Source of the DNA: Verrucomicrobiota bacterium
GTDB taxonomy: Bacteria; Verrucomicrobiota; Verrucomicrobiia; Verrucomicrobiales; DEV007
Length of the DNA stretch: 64,000 bases
Direction of reading: 5' to 3'
Assembly: GCA_018970725.1 (NCBI GenBank)
Contig: JAGWVU010000004.1
Location: 62,001 to 126,000, forward strand
Shown here: positions 7,904 through 17,125 of the stretch, piece by piece
Position numbering within the stretch: position 1 is the stretch's first letter
Layout of the letters: every line of letters starts with the position of its first letter
The notes under the pieces: generated by a model
Database searches by the model: none
Told to the model about the DNA's origin: nothing
What the model saw: only the letters and a program-made list of their open reading frames with translations
Translations under genes and position numbers: made by a program

Positions 7904-8746
7904 TCAACTGGCGATCACCAAACCGGTCGCCTCCCGATCCAAGGGACGTGCGACCGGACTCGAATCCTCTGCCAAGGGCCGGATCAGAGCAAGTTCATCG
8001 AATGAAACGACACGGAAATCACCGGGAAATTCCTCGACGATCGCCGTAAGGGATTCCACCCAATCGCCGGAGTTGAGGTAGTGGACGCCGTCGAGGTCCA
8101 TATCCGCCGGAGTATGGAGGTGTCCGCAGATGATGCCGCGACAGGATCTGGCCTGAGCGAGCGAGCGCAATTGCTCCTCATAGCGTCCCACAAAACTGAC
8201 TGCCGACTTCACCCTCGCCTTGATTTCCTTGCTCAACGAATAGTAACCCAGTCCCCGAAAGGCCCTCCACTGATTGTAGAGGCGGTTGACCCTCAGTAGC
8301 AATTCATAGGCCACAGACCCAACGACAGCCAACCATTTGTGGCTTGTGGTGACGCAGTCGAACCCATCCCCGTGCACCACCAGATAGTCCCCCGCCGGGG
8401 TGTCATGGACGTATTCGTCCGCGATCCGCAAACCACCCATGGCCAGCGGGAGAAACCGGTCGAGCACCTCATCGTGATTTCCCCTCAGGTAAATCACTTC
8501 CGTCCCCTCCTCCATCTTGTTCAAAACCGTGTGGATGAACCGGGTGTGCCCATCCAGCCACTTCCCGCCCCGGCTCAACGCCCAGCCGTCAATGATATCG
8601 CCGTTCAGAATCAACCGCCGGCAGCGCAACCCTTCCAGAAACATCGTCGCTTCGACCGCCTTGGCATCCGGCGTGCCGAGGTGCAGGTCCGACAGAATCA
8701 CCGTCTCGTAAGTCGATATCGCCATGGCCTTTTGATCTTCCTCCAT
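7904..8746 (-). CDS. PlcP-like metallophosphoesterase (probable phospholipase C of lipid remodelling)
   Basis: A 280-residue calcineurin-type phosphoesterase of the UDP-2,3-diacylglucosamine hydrolase-like group (COG2908-type). Metal ligands are visible in SDLHLG (D20, H22), NGDIIDGW (49-54), RGNHDE (88-93), VHGDGFD (124-130) and CGHLH (207-211). The segments YYSLSKEIKARVKSAV and SGDWVESLTAIVE are, from memory, characteristic of PlcP, the manganese-dependent phospholipase C that degrades phosphatidylcholine and other phospholipids during phosphate starvation in Sinorhizobium and marine bacteria. An LpxH-type role is the alternative. The gene directly follows an Agt-like glycosyltransferase (13 bases apart) and precedes phoU, which favours PlcP. 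A later ATG at 8725 is also a possible start. Confidence 0.8.
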   Translation of the reverse strand: MEEDQKAMAISTYETVILSDLHLGTPDAKAVEATMFLEGLRCRRLILNGDIIDGWALSRGGKWLDGHTRFIHTVLNKMEEGTEVIYLRGNHDEVLDRFLPLAMGGLRIADEYVHDTPAGDYLVVHGDGFDCVTTSHKWLAVVGSVAYELLLRVNRLYNQWRAFRGLGYYSLSKEIKARVKSAVSFVGRYEEQLRSLAQARSCRGIICGHLHTPADMDLDGVHYLNSGDWVESLTAIVEEFPGDFRVVSFDELALIRPLAEDSSPVARPLDREATGLVIAS

Positions 8747-8759
8747 CTGCTGCGGCTCC

Positions 8760-9905
8760 TCAAACCATCGGCGGGCTGCTAAACGCCTCCTCCGCCGCCG
8801 GGGTATCGGTCAATTCCCGCAAACTCGCCTGAAAGTTGTCGATCACCCGTTCCCAACAAACTCCGAGGGCTTCCTCCCGGGCTGCCGCCCGCAACTTGGC
8901 CAAATGGGGCGAATTCAGAGCCTCCTCGCCACATTCCAAAAACGCGTCCTCATTGGAGAACGGGGCGGTGAATCCGTTCACCCCGTGGCGGATATGACGA
9001 CGCGCGGCCGCATACCCGTAGGCAACGACAGCCAATCCACTGGCCATCGCCTCCAGAACCACGTTCCCGAAGGTCTCCGTTTCGCTGGCGAACAAAAAGA
9101 TGTCGGCGGACGCATAATGCCGGGCCACATCCTCCCCGAACTTCGGGCCGACGAAGATTCCCTCCGGATAAACCGCCTCCAGATCCGCCCGCTTGGGACC
9201 TTCGCCGACCAAAACCCCCTTGAAACCGGGGCGCAAACGCCCCATGGCCTGCATCGCCCGGATCACGAGGGGCAGATTTTTCTCCGCAGCGATCCGCCCC
9301 ACGTAAATGGCCACGAGGTCCGCAGGCCCGGCTCCCCACTCCTGCCGCAGCGACTCGTCACGCTTGTCCGGGTGAAACAGATCGGTATCCACCCCCTTGG
9401 GCAACAAGGCCAGATTGTCGAACCCTTCCCCGTGCAAAGCATCCCGGACATCCTCACAGGGCACATAAGTGCGGGCCGAGAGGTTATGGAGATACCGCAA
9501 ATAGGCCATCGCGATCGGTTCGAGGCGAGGCATGTGGTAGTAGGAGAGATACTGCTGGAAGTTCGTGTGATACCCGGTCACGACCGGAATGCCCAGCGTC
9601 CGGGCCGAATGAATGGCGGCAAATCCGAGCAACGTTTCCGTGGCCACGTAAACAATGTCGGGCCGCTCCCGGTGCCAGCGGGAGAGAAGGCGGGCGACCG
9701 TGGGAAACCCGACATGGACCCCCTCGTAACCGGGCAACGGGAAGGACATCACTTCCATCCCCTCCTCCTGCGCACCGAGAACCGCAGGACGGACCACGTC
9801 CACCCGGTGTCCACGGTCCCGAAGGCCCGAAACCAACCGCTCCAACGTCCGGGCAACCCCGTTGAGCTGGGGCGCATAGGTGTCGGTGACAAAGGTGAGC
9901 TTCAT
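8760..9905 (-). CDS. GT4 glycosyltransferase, probable diacylglycerol glycosyltransferase (Agt-like)
   Basis: This 381-residue GT-B enzyme has an N-terminal acceptor domain starting MKLTFVTDTYAPQLNGVART. A C-terminal nucleotide-sugar domain has YVGRIAAEKNL (201-211), VGEGP (233-237) and the family 4 EX7E motif (E277 and E285 in ETFGNVVLE). The first domain is of the type found in GT4 lipid and mannosyl transferases. Next to a PlcP-like lipase in a Pst/PhoU locus, it probably glycosylates the released diacylglycerol to make phosphorus-free glycolipids, as the Agt enzymes do. Substrate specificity cannot be read from the sequence; a mannosyltransferase or SqdX-like role is possible. It starts 125 bases from the end of pstB1 in a region with candidate control elements. 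Confidence 0.82.
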   Translation of the reverse strand: MKLTFVTDTYAPQLNGVARTLERLVSGLRDRGHRVDVVRPAVLGAQEEGMEVMSFPLPGYEGVHVGFPTVARLLSRWHRERPDIVYVATETLLGFAAIHSARTLGIPVVTGYHTNFQQYLSYYHMPRLEPIAMAYLRYLHNLSARTYVPCEDVRDALHGEGFDNLALLPKGVDTDLFHPDKRDESLRQEWGAGPADLVAIYVGRIAAEKNLPLVIRAMQAMGRLRPGFKGVLVGEGPKRADLEAVYPEGIFVGPKFGEDVARHYASADIFLFASETETFGNVVLEAMASGLAVVAYGYAAARRHIRHGVNGFTAPFSNEDAFLECGEEALNSPHLAKLRAAAREEALGVCWERVIDNFQASLRELTDTPAAEEAFSSPPMV

Positions 9906-9964
9906 GGCGGGGCCCCGGAGTTCAGGGGTGGGACTTGGTCATTGAGTAACGGATGGGGGTATTT

Positions 9965-9995
9965 TGACAATGTTAACTTTGTTCCGATTTTGTCA
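9965..9995. promoter_or_regulatory. AT-rich inverted repeat upstream of the glycosyltransferase-plcP-phoU row
   Basis: TGACAA (9965-9970) and TTGTCA (9990-9995) are inverted around an AT-rich core that includes GTTAAC (9972-9977). The element sits 60-90 bases upstream of the glycosyltransferase start, in an otherwise GC-rich chromosome. TGTCA is also the half-site of the Proteobacterial Pho box, but the spacing and inverted orientation differ from the known direct repeats. A regulatory role is inference only. Confidence 0.3.
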
Positions 9996-10030
9996 CCTCC
10001 CCCCCGCAGGGATCGATTCCGATACATCGT

Positions 10031-10858
10031 TCAGCCCACCCGACCGGTGACGTAGTCCGCCGTGAGCTTCTCTTTTGGACGACCAAAAATCGCAGTCGTT
10101 CGGTCGAACTCGACCAATTTCCCCAAGTAAAAGAAGGCGGTCCATTCCGAGACCCTGGTGGCCTGTTGCATGCTGTGGGTCACGATCACGACCGTGAAGT
10201 CCTGTTTCAACCGGGTGATCAGGTCCTCCACCTTTTGCGTGGCCACCGGATCCAAAGCGGAACAAGGCTCATCCATCAATAAGACACTGGGCTTCACGGC
10301 AATGGCCCGGGCGATGCAGAGCCGTTGTTGCTGACCTCCCGAAAGCCCATAAGCGCTGTCTTCGAGCCGGTCCTTCACCTCATCCCAGAGCGCCGCTCCC
10401 CGAAGACTCTCCTCCACCCGCTGGTCCAAGACCTCCTTGTCCCGCTCCCCGGCCAACCGCAACCCATAGGCAACATTCTCGTAGATACTCCGGGGAAACG
10501 GATTGGACTTCTGGAAGACCATCCCCACCTCCCGGCGCAACCGGACCGGATCCGTATCCACGGAATGCACGTCCTGCCCCTCCACCCGAATGATGCCCCG
10601 ACGCACCCCGGCCCCATCCACCCGGTCGTTCATCCGGTTGAAACAACGCAGGAGGGTCGATTTCCCGCACCCTGACGGCCCAATGAATGCCGTGACCTCG
10701 CGGCGCGGAATCCTCAGGTTGATTCCGAAGAGCGCCTGCTTCGGTCCATAGAAAAAATCGACCTCCTCGACCTCGATTGCCACGGAAACCGGCAAGGGCC
10801 CGGACGGGGTTCCCTGCGACGGTTGGATCGGCGGAACGGGCGGCGACATCGCTTCCAT
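10031..10858 (-). CDS. pstB: Phosphate ABC transporter ATP-binding protein PstB (copy 1)
   Basis: About 275 residues with Walker [10 protein letters not shown], the PstB-specific [16 protein letters not shown], the ABC signature LSGGQQQR and Walker [14 protein letters not shown]. The D-loop and the switch His in [10 protein letters not shown] are also present. It powers high-affinity phosphate import through PstC-PstA. It is divergent from pstS-pstC-pstA-pstB2, so this locus encodes two PstB proteins. The ATG at 10858 or 10849 is likely; the extension to 10891 is open but unsupported. The first 20 residues are a Pro-rich tail, similar in style to that of the second copy. Confidence 0.93.
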   Translation of the reverse strand: MEAMSPPVPPIQPSQGTPSGPLPVSVAIEVEEVDFFYGPKQALFGINLRIPRREVTAFIGPSGCGKSTLLRCFNRMNDRVDGAGVRRGIIRVEGQDVHSVDTDPVRLRREVGMVFQKSNPFPRSIYENVAYGLRLAGERDKEVLDQRVEESLRGAALWDEVKDRLEDSAYGLSGGQQQRLCIARAIAVKPSVLLMDEPCSALDPVATQKVEDLITRLKQDFTVVIVTHSMQQATRVSEWTAFFYLGKLVEFDRTTAIFGRPKEKLTADYVTGRVG

Positions 10859-10933
10859 GGAGAAACTTCCGTGAGGGCAAGGGAAATTCAAGCAGGCAAT
10901 CCGCTCGATTCAGTGCAAGGATGCAAAGAGATC

Positions 10934-10986
10934 GTCACATTCGCGTTGAGTCCTTTCCCAACCGTGGAATGTGTCACTTTCGTCAC
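10934..10986 (+). promoter_or_regulatory. GTCAC repeats in the pstB1-pstS divergent region
   Basis: GTCAC occurs three times on the plus strand, at 10934, 10973 and 10982, between the divergent pstB1 and pstS starts. The last two lie 9 bp apart, close to one helix turn, as expected for paired activator sites. The known Pho box has TGTCA half-sites 11 bp apart, so this is at best a variant. Confidence 0.25.
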
Positions 10987-11046
10987 CATATCTCCGTTTC
11001 GCCCAGCCCCATGCCCCACCTATCCGTAACTGTGTTCTCGCGCCCG

Positions 11047-12009
11047 ATGCCCTTCACCCCTTGCCGTTCCGCCATCGCCCTCTGCTGCGCCTTGGGTCTT
11101 CAAGCCGCCGCCCCCGCCGTCGAACCGGACCCTTCGCTCCCCCGCTATCAGGTGGTCAGCGGCGTCTCCGGCAACCTCAACTCCATCGGGTCCGACACGC
11201 TGAACAACCTCCTCACCCTCTGGGCGGAAAGCTTCAAGGCCAAATACCCCAACGTGAACATCCAGGTCGAGGGCAAGGGCTCAGCCACCGCCCCCCCGGC
11301 CCTGATCGAAGGAACCGCCCAACTTGGCCCCATGAGCCGCCCGATGAAGGGAGAGGAAATCGACGCCTTCGAAAAGAAATTCGGCTACAAGCCGCTTGAG
11401 GTGAAGGTTGCCATCGATGCCCTCGCCGTTTTCGTCCACAAGGACAACCCGCTCCAGGGCCTCACCTTGGAGAAGGTGGACGGCATGTTCTCCAGCACCT
11501 TCACCCGGGGCGGCACGGACATCTCCGATTGGGGACAGGCGGGTCTCGATGCTTGGAAAGGCCGCGCCGTTTCGCTTTATGGGCGGAACAGCGCTTCCGG
11601 CACCTACGGATTCTTCAAGGAACTGGCGCTGGCCAAAGGAGATTTCAAGTCATCCGTCAAGGAACAACCCGGTTCTTCAGCCGTCATCCAAGGCGTTTCC
11701 GCGGACCTCTACGCCATCGGTTTTGCGGGCATCGGGTATGCCACTTCCGGCGTGAAATCCCTGTCGCTCGGAGAATCCGAAGACGCCTTGGCCGCGGCAA
11801 CCTATGAGAACTGCCTCGATGGCAGCTATCCGCTGGCCCGGTTCCTCTATATCTACGTCAACCGCAAGCCGGACGCTCCCATGGACACTCTGACCCACGA
11901 GTTCCTCAAGTTCGTCCTCTCCATTGAAGGTCAGGCGGTCGTCGTCAAGGACCACTACTTCCCCCTGCCCGGCGAGATCGCGGCCGAGGTTTCCACCGCC
12001 CTCGATTGA
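11047..12009 (+). CDS. pstS: Periplasmic phosphate-binding protein PstS
   Basis: This 320-residue protein starts with a Sec signal (MPFTPCRSAIALCCALG, cleavage near the following AAAPA). A PBP-like domain follows: GSDTLNNLLTLWAESF (about residues 44-59), a Ser/Thr-rich phosphate-binding stretch with GRNSASGTYGFF (about 180-191) and C-terminal ARFLYIYVN (about 266-274). PstS captures phosphate in the periplasm and delivers it to PstC-PstA. ATG 11047 places the signal peptide correctly; ATG 11011 would add 12 residues and is the alternative. pstC follows 21 bases later. The architecture resembles the Vibrio/Shewanella-type PstS that pairs with enlarged permeases (from memory). Confidence 0.9.
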   Translation: MPFTPCRSAIALCCALGLQAAAPAVEPDPSLPRYQVVSGVSGNLNSIGSDTLNNLLTLWAESFKAKYPNVNIQVEGKGSATAPPALIEGTAQLGPMSRPMKGEEIDAFEKKFGYKPLEVKVAIDALAVFVHKDNPLQGLTLEKVDGMFSSTFTRGGTDISDWGQAGLDAWKGRAVSLYGRNSASGTYGFFKELALAKGDFKSSVKEQPGSSAVIQGVSADLYAIGFAGIGYATSGVKSLSLGESEDALAAATYENCLDGSYPLARFLYIYVNRKPDAPMDTLTHEFLKFVLSIEGQAVVVKDHYFPLPGEIAAEVSTALD

Positions 12010-12030
12010 AAAATTGGACCTGGGTTCCCC

Positions 12031-14406
12031 ATGTCTCCCCACGAACCAACGCCCCCAGCCAGACCAGCGAAAACGCCCCGACCGGTCCCGGAGCGTTTCC
12101 TGGTTTCTCAAAAGACGTTGCGTCTGGACCGGTTCATGACCTCAGTGATCGGCTTCGGCGGGGTCTGTATCGTCGTCGCCGTCTTCGGCATCTTCGCCTT
12201 CATCCTCAGTGAGGTTTTTCCGCTCTTTGGCAAGGCCCGGCTTCATGAAACCGCCCGGGTCGGGTTTCCGGGGACGTCGGGCGGGATCATCGGTCTCGAC
12301 GAATGGTCCCAACTGCCCTTTCATTACGACGGGCAACGGACGCTCCGTTTTCAACCGGTGAACCCAGCGGTGAATCGGGCGCAGCAGGTGACCCTGACGT
12401 TGCCCGATGCCGCCACGGTCACCTCACACCGTTTCGACGCCGAACACGATCGGCTGATTCTCGGCTTGAGCGACGGTCAGGTCGCCGTCTTCCAACTCAA
12501 ATATACTTCCTCTTCCGCCGCCAAGGGAACCCCGGTGGTCACCGGCACAAGTTTCCGGGAACGCCTGCTCCCGCTCACCCCCGGGCTGCCGGTGGAGACC
12601 GCGGATTACAAGGACGCCGGAGACCGGAAACTCGTGGCCGCCATCCAAGGCAAGGGGGGCGACGCCAAGCTTCTGGTCACCGCTCTCCGTCAGACCCGGT
12701 CGCTCATGGGGGCCGGTCAGGTCAAGATGGGCGAGCGCATCGATCTCACCGCCAAACTGGAGGGACAACATCCGGAGCGCCTTCTCATTCCCGGATCCGC
12801 CGACAGCTTGATCGTCGGAACGGATCGTGGTGAGGTTTTCTATCTCTTTTCCAAGGGGATCGGGTGGGAAGTGCGGCAGCACTTCAAGCCCTTCGAGGGC
12901 GAGGGCCGGCAATTGGGGGGAATCGATCTGCTGCTCGGGGATGTCTCCTTGGTGGCATGGAATGCGGAGGGGGCTGTGAGGATCTTCAGCTTGTTCGTGC
13001 CCGAGGGTCAAACGACCCGTGTGTTCGGACAAACCAAGGCTTTCCCGCCCCTGGCTGGCGGGGTTCTGCATTACCTGCCGAGCCAGCGGAACAAGTCGTT
13101 TGCCTTGGCCAACGATCAGGTCTTGCGGGTTTGCCATGCCACCACCGAGGGAGTGCGCGCCTCGGTCAAACTCGCGTTCCGGCCCGTCGACTTGGCGTCG
13201 GATGAAAAGAACGAGCATCTCGCCCTGCTCGATCCCGCCGGGTTTCTCCATCTCTTTGAGGTAGACGATCCCCACCCCGAGGCCGGGTTCCGCGCCTTCT
13301 TCAGCCGCATCTGGTATGAGGGGTCCTCCAAGCCGAAATATGAATGGCAGTCCACTTCCGGCACCGATGACTTCGAGCCGAAACTCTCCCTGACACCGCT
13401 CATCATCGGTTCGCTCAAGGGCACGCTCTACGCCCTTTTCTTTGCCGTGCCGATCGCCCTTCTGGCCGCGATCTTCGTCGCCCAGTTCATGCATCCCGAA
13501 GTCAAGAAGGTGGTGAAGCCGATCATGGAAATCATGGCCTCGCTCCCCTCGGTGGTTCTCGGGTTCCTCGCCGCCCTCTGGTTGGCCCCTCTCATCGAAA
13601 GCCGAGTGCCGTCCGTGCTCGCCATTTCCCTCCTCATCCCCCTTCTCTCCGCGCTCCTCGGCTTTGCATGGAGCCGCCTTCCGATCCGGTATCGGAACCT
13701 GCTCCCCAAAGGATCGGAATATCTTGTCCTGCTCCCCGTCGTCATCCTCACCGGCTGGGTCGGCTGGCAGCTCGGTCCCGTTTTGGAGCGGGCCCTGTTC
13801 GTGACCACCACGCCCGAAGGTGGCAGGATCGCCGATTTCCGGCTCTGGTGGCCGCAAGTCACCGGAACCCCCTATGATCAGCGCAACTGCCTCGTCGTCG
13901 GCTTCATGATGGGGTTTGCCGTCATCCCGATCATCTTCACCATCTCGGAGGACTCCCTCTCCAACGTCCCGCCCTCCATCATTTCCGCTTCGGAAGCCTT
14001 GGGAGCGAGCCGGTGGCAAGTCGTCCGGACCGTGGTGCTTCCGGTGGCCTCGGCCGGGATTTTTTCCGCGCTCATGATCGGCTTCGGCCGGGCCGTGGGG
14101 GAAACCATGATCGTCGTGATGGCCACCGGGAACACCGCCATCATGGATGCCAACGGTCACCTCCTTCTCGGGGAACCCGGCTTGGGCCATGGCCGCTTCC
14201 CTCTCGCGGATCACTGGAATATCTTCAACGGCATGCGGACCCTTTCCGCGAACATCGCAGTGGAACTGCCCGAGGCGGCCGTTCATTCGACGCATTACCG
14301 AACCCTCTTCCTCGGCGCCATGGTGCTCTTCCTGATGACATTCTCCCTGAACACCGCCGCGGAGTTGCTCCGCCAGCGCCTGCGCGAAAAATTCCGTGTC
14401 GGATAA
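12031..14406 (+). CDS. pstC: Phosphate ABC transporter permease PstC with a ~400-residue periplasmic insertion
   Basis: At 791 residues this is more than twice the usual PstC (about 300-320). TM1 (about residues 38-60) is followed by a soluble region of about 400 residues (65-455) rich in beta-strand and Gly patterns, with phrases such as RLILGLSDGQVAVFQL that recall propeller repeats. The permease core (about 460-785) then begins. It contains the EAA loop SEALGASRWQVVRTVVLP (about 653-670), SLPSVVLGFLAALW and GRAVGETMIVVMATG, all typical PstC motifs. The insertion should face the periplasm next to PstS. Large PstC forms are known from some Gammaproteobacteria. pstA begins within or immediately after its stop. 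Confidence 0.92.
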   Translation: MSPHEPTPPARPAKTPRPVPERFLVSQKTLRLDRFMTSVIGFGGVCIVVAVFGIFAFILSEVFPLFGKARLHETARVGFPGTSGGIIGLDEWSQLPFHYDGQRTLRFQPVNPAVNRAQQVTLTLPDAATVTSHRFDAEHDRLILGLSDGQVAVFQLKYTSSSAAKGTPVVTGTSFRERLLPLTPGLPVETADYKDAGDRKLVAAIQGKGGDAKLLVTALRQTRSLMGAGQVKMGERIDLTAKLEGQHPERLLIPGSADSLIVGTDRGEVFYLFSKGIGWEVRQHFKPFEGEGRQLGGIDLLLGDVSLVAWNAEGAVRIFSLFVPEGQTTRVFGQTKAFPPLAGGVLHYLPSQRNKSFALANDQVLRVCHATTEGVRASVKLAFRPVDLASDEKNEHLALLDPAGFLHLFEVDDPHPEAGFRAFFSRIWYEGSSKPKYEWQSTSGTDDFEPKLSLTPLIIGSLKGTLYALFFAVPIALLAAIFVAQFMHPEVKKVVKPIMEIMASLPSVVLGFLAALWLAPLIESRVPSVLAISLLIPLLSALLGFAWSRLPIRYRNLLPKGSEYLVLLPVVILTGWVGWQLGPVLERALFVTTTPEGGRIADFRLWWPQVTGTPYDQRNCLVVGFMMGFAVIPIIFTISEDSLSNVPPSIISASEALGASRWQVVRTVVLPVASAGIFSALMIGFGRAVGETMIVVMATGNTAIMDANGHLLLGEPGLGHGRFPLADHWNIFNGMRTLSANIAVELPEAAVHSTHYRTLFLGAMVLFLMTFSLNTAAELLRQRLREKFRVG

Positions 14407-14407
14407 G

Positions 14408-16267
14408 ATGAAGAGGACTGCCTCACAGCGCAAGCACACCCCGGGCGAGATCCAAGTCTGGCTTTGTGCTGCCGGTCTGGCTTGCGGTCTCCTCATGATC
14501 GCGGGATTGCTCCTGCTGATCTTTGGCAACGGAGTCGTCGTTTTCTGGCCCAAGCCAATCTCGGAATTCACCGTCCGCTCCGCCGATGGCAGTGAATCGA
14601 AAATCAGCGGGGAACTCGTCAAAACCCAGCTCAGGCGCACCGCGGAAGGTGGCACCAAGGCGGAGATCCAGCTTTTCACCGGGAACAAGGACGCCTATGG
14701 CCTCGGCTTCCGCTTCATCGACAAGGAGGCCATCCTCTCGGAATCCCGGCCGGAGGGGTTGATGCTGGCGGAGCGGATGGAATACGGCGACGCCCTTTTC
14801 CACCCGGTGCAGCTGAAGCGCAAGGATGGCGCAACGTTGCCCGCCAGTGCTCCCGAGTTCCAAGGAACGCTGCAACAACGGCTCGATGAGGGAAATCGCC
14901 TCCGCTCCCGCCTCCTCCATCTCGAGAAAGGCCGCATCGGGAAAATCAATGCCCGCATCAAGGCCATGGAACTCCGCATCAAGGAACTTCTTGCCGGGGG
15001 AAAGAGCGGGACCGGACCGGAGGTGAGCGCGTTGCGGGACCGGATCGCCCGGGAACAGAAGGGCTTTGACACGTTGGTCGCCGAGTCCCGCCAGATGCGG
15101 GCCCGGCTGGAAGAGGACGAACTCACGGTCCGCCTCTCCACCGGGGAGGAGCGCACCTTGAAGACCGGAAGCATCGTCTACTGCTACGAACCCAACCGGT
15201 TGTCCCTCATCGGAAAACTCGGTGTCTTCCTCCATCACGTCATCGAGTTCGCGACCTCCGAACCTCGCGAGGCGAACACCGAGGGCGGCATCTTCCCGGC
15301 CATCTTCGGCACCTTCGTCATGACGATCCTCCTCGCGCTGCTGGTCACCCCGTTCGGAGTCATCGCCGCCATTTACCTCCGCGAATACGCCAGCCAGGGC
15401 TTGCTGGTGCGCATCGTCCGCATTTGCGTCAACAACCTCGCCGGCGTCCCCTCGATCGTCTTCGGCGTCTTCGGGCTCGGTTTTTTCGTCTATGGAATGG
15501 GCGCATTCATCGATGGAGGAACCCGCATACCTCTGCCGCCGATGTGGTGGTTTCCCGTGGCGATCGCTTTCCTCGTCTGCCTGACCGGCTCCATTCTTCT
15601 GGCGGTGCAATCCCCGCCCGCCGGGGCCGAGTCTGAAAACCGACGCGGATTCGGAACCCGCCTCAAGCCGATCGTCGCCACGCTGACCGTGTTTCTCGGG
15701 GTTCTCACCCTGTTCCAGTGTCCCTATTTCCACGGCTTCTTCAGCTCCAGCCTCCCCACCCCCACGTTCGGGACCGGGGGCATTCTCTGGGCTTCGCTCA
15801 CCCTCGCCCTCATGACCTTGCCGGTCGTCATCGTGGCCACCGAGGAAGCTCTCGCCGCTGTTCCCCGCGGCGTCAGGGAAGCGGCGCTCGCCTGCGGGGC
15901 GTCGAAATGGCAAACCATCCAGCGGGTCGTGCTCCCCAGCGCCCTGCCCGGAGTGATGACGGGGGTGATCCTCGCCATGGCCCGTGGTGCGGGCGAGGTG
16001 GCGCCACTCATGATCACCGGCGTCGTCAAGCTCGCCCCCTCACTGCCCCTGGACTTCGAGGCTCCCTTCATCCACGCCGAACGCAAGTTCATGCATCTCG
16101 GCTTCCATATCTATGATCTCGGGTTCCAATCGCCCGACTCCGAAGCCGCCAAGCCCATGGTCTTCGCCACCACCCTGCTCCTGATTCTTCTCGTTGTCGT
16201 CCTCAATCTGGCGGCCATCTCCTTGCGCGCCCATCTGCGTCGCAAATACCAGGCCAGCGCATTCTGA
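14408..16267 (+). CDS. pstA: Phosphate ABC transporter permease PstA with a periplasmic coiled-coil insertion
   Basis: This 619-residue protein is about twice normal PstA length. TM1 lies at about residues 17-43. A soluble segment of about 245 residues (46-292) includes a likely coiled coil (about 155-240, with alternating Lys/Arg/Glu and Leu/Ile). The permease core (295-615) carries [38 protein letters not shown] and [20 protein letters not shown], all PstA signatures. It forms the channel with PstC. The ATG at 14408 follows the pstC stop by 1 base; an in-frame GTG at 14396 overlapping pstC is equally possible. The insertion pairs with the PstC insertion, so both probably build one periplasmic structure. 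Confidence 0.92.
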   Translation: MKRTASQRKHTPGEIQVWLCAAGLACGLLMIAGLLLLIFGNGVVVFWPKPISEFTVRSADGSESKISGELVKTQLRRTAEGGTKAEIQLFTGNKDAYGLGFRFIDKEAILSESRPEGLMLAERMEYGDALFHPVQLKRKDGATLPASAPEFQGTLQQRLDEGNRLRSRLLHLEKGRIGKINARIKAMELRIKELLAGGKSGTGPEVSALRDRIAREQKGFDTLVAESRQMRARLEEDELTVRLSTGEERTLKTGSIVYCYEPNRLSLIGKLGVFLHHVIEFATSEPREANTEGGIFPAIFGTFVMTILLALLVTPFGVIAAIYLREYASQGLLVRIVRICVNNLAGVPSIVFGVFGLGFFVYGMGAFIDGGTRIPLPPMWWFPVAIAFLVCLTGSILLAVQSPPAGAESENRRGFGTRLKPIVATLTVFLGVLTLFQCPYFHGFFSSSLPTPTFGTGGILWASLTLALMTLPVVIVATEEALAAVPRGVREAALACGASKWQTIQRVVLPSALPGVMTGVILAMARGAGEVAPLMITGVVKLAPSLPLDFEAPFIHAERKFMHLGFHIYDLGFQSPDSEAAKPMVFATTLLLILLVVVLNLAAISLRAHLRRKYQASAF

Positions 16268-16287
16268 ATCCCGACCGGTCCCACCCC

Positions 16288-17109
16288 ATGCCTCCGGAAA
16301 GCGCCACTCCCGATTCCTCCGCCGTCTCGTCCTCCGCACCGGCCGCCCCCCTCGATCCGGCCTTCATCGAGGTGGATCATTTTAACTTCTGGTATGGGAC
16401 CAAGCACGCCATCCAGGATATCACGATGGAGATTCCGGAGCGGCAGATCACCGCCTTCATCGGCCCCTCCGGCTGCGGAAAGACCACCCTGCTGCGCAAT
16501 CTCAACCGACTCAACGATCTCATCGAAAACATCCGTCATGAGGGTGACATCCGGATCGACGGACAAAGCCTCTACGACCCTTCCTCCGAGGTCATTTCCC
16601 TGCGCAAGCGCGTCGGCATGGTTTTCCAGAAATACAATCCGTTCCCCAAAACGATTTACGAGAACGTCGTCTTCAGCCTCCGGGTCGCCGGACGGAACCA
16701 CAAGGCCGAACTGGATGAGGTCGCCGAACGCAGCCTGCGGGGGGCCGCCCTTTGGGACGAGGTGAAGGACAAACTTCACGAAAGTGCCTACGGTCTCTCG
16801 GGCGGCCAACAACAACGCCTTTGTATCGCACGCGCCATCGCCAACCGCCCGCAGATCCTCCTCATGGATGAACCCTGCGCCGCTCTTGATCCGGTGGCCA
16901 CCCTGAAAATCGAGGCACTCATGACCCAGCTGAAGGAGGAATTCACGATCGTCATCGTGACCCACAACATGCAGCAGGCCGGCCGGGTCTCCGACCGGAC
17001 CGCTTACTTTTACATGGGGCGCCTGATCGAATACGGCCCCACCATGCAACTCCTGTCCAACCCACGGGAGAAGGCGACTCAGGATTACGTCAGCGGTCGT
17101 TACGGCTGA
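16288..17109 (+). CDS. pstB: Phosphate ABC transporter ATP-binding protein PstB (copy 2)
   Basis: 273 residues with Walker [26 protein letters not shown], signature LSGGQQQR and Walker [14 protein letters not shown]. It ends pstS-pstC-pstA-pstB2, 20 bases after pstA, and is the canonical partner of these permeases. Copy 1 at 10031-10858 is clearly paralogous but differs throughout (for example [13 protein letters not shown] there and [13 protein letters not shown] here). The N-terminal 25 residues are a Ser/Pro/Ala-rich tail. It ends 16 bases from the convergent aminotransferase gene. Confidence 0.95.
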   Translation: MPPESATPDSSAVSSSAPAAPLDPAFIEVDHFNFWYGTKHAIQDITMEIPERQITAFIGPSGCGKTTLLRNLNRLNDLIENIRHEGDIRIDGQSLYDPSSEVISLRKRVGMVFQKYNPFPKTIYENVVFSLRVAGRNHKAELDEVAERSLRGAALWDEVKDKLHESAYGLSGGQQQRLCIARAIANRPQILLMDEPCAALDPVATLKIEALMTQLKEEFTIVIVTHNMQQAGRVSDRTAYFYMGRLIEYGPTMQLLSNPREKATQDYVSGRYG

Positions 17110-17125
17110 CGCGGGCCGCCGCTCC

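Noticed and set aside
12424-14688. A 754-codon minus-strand frame over pstC
   Set aside because: Antisense shadow of pstC; contains no family motif and would require antisense overlap along the whole gene.
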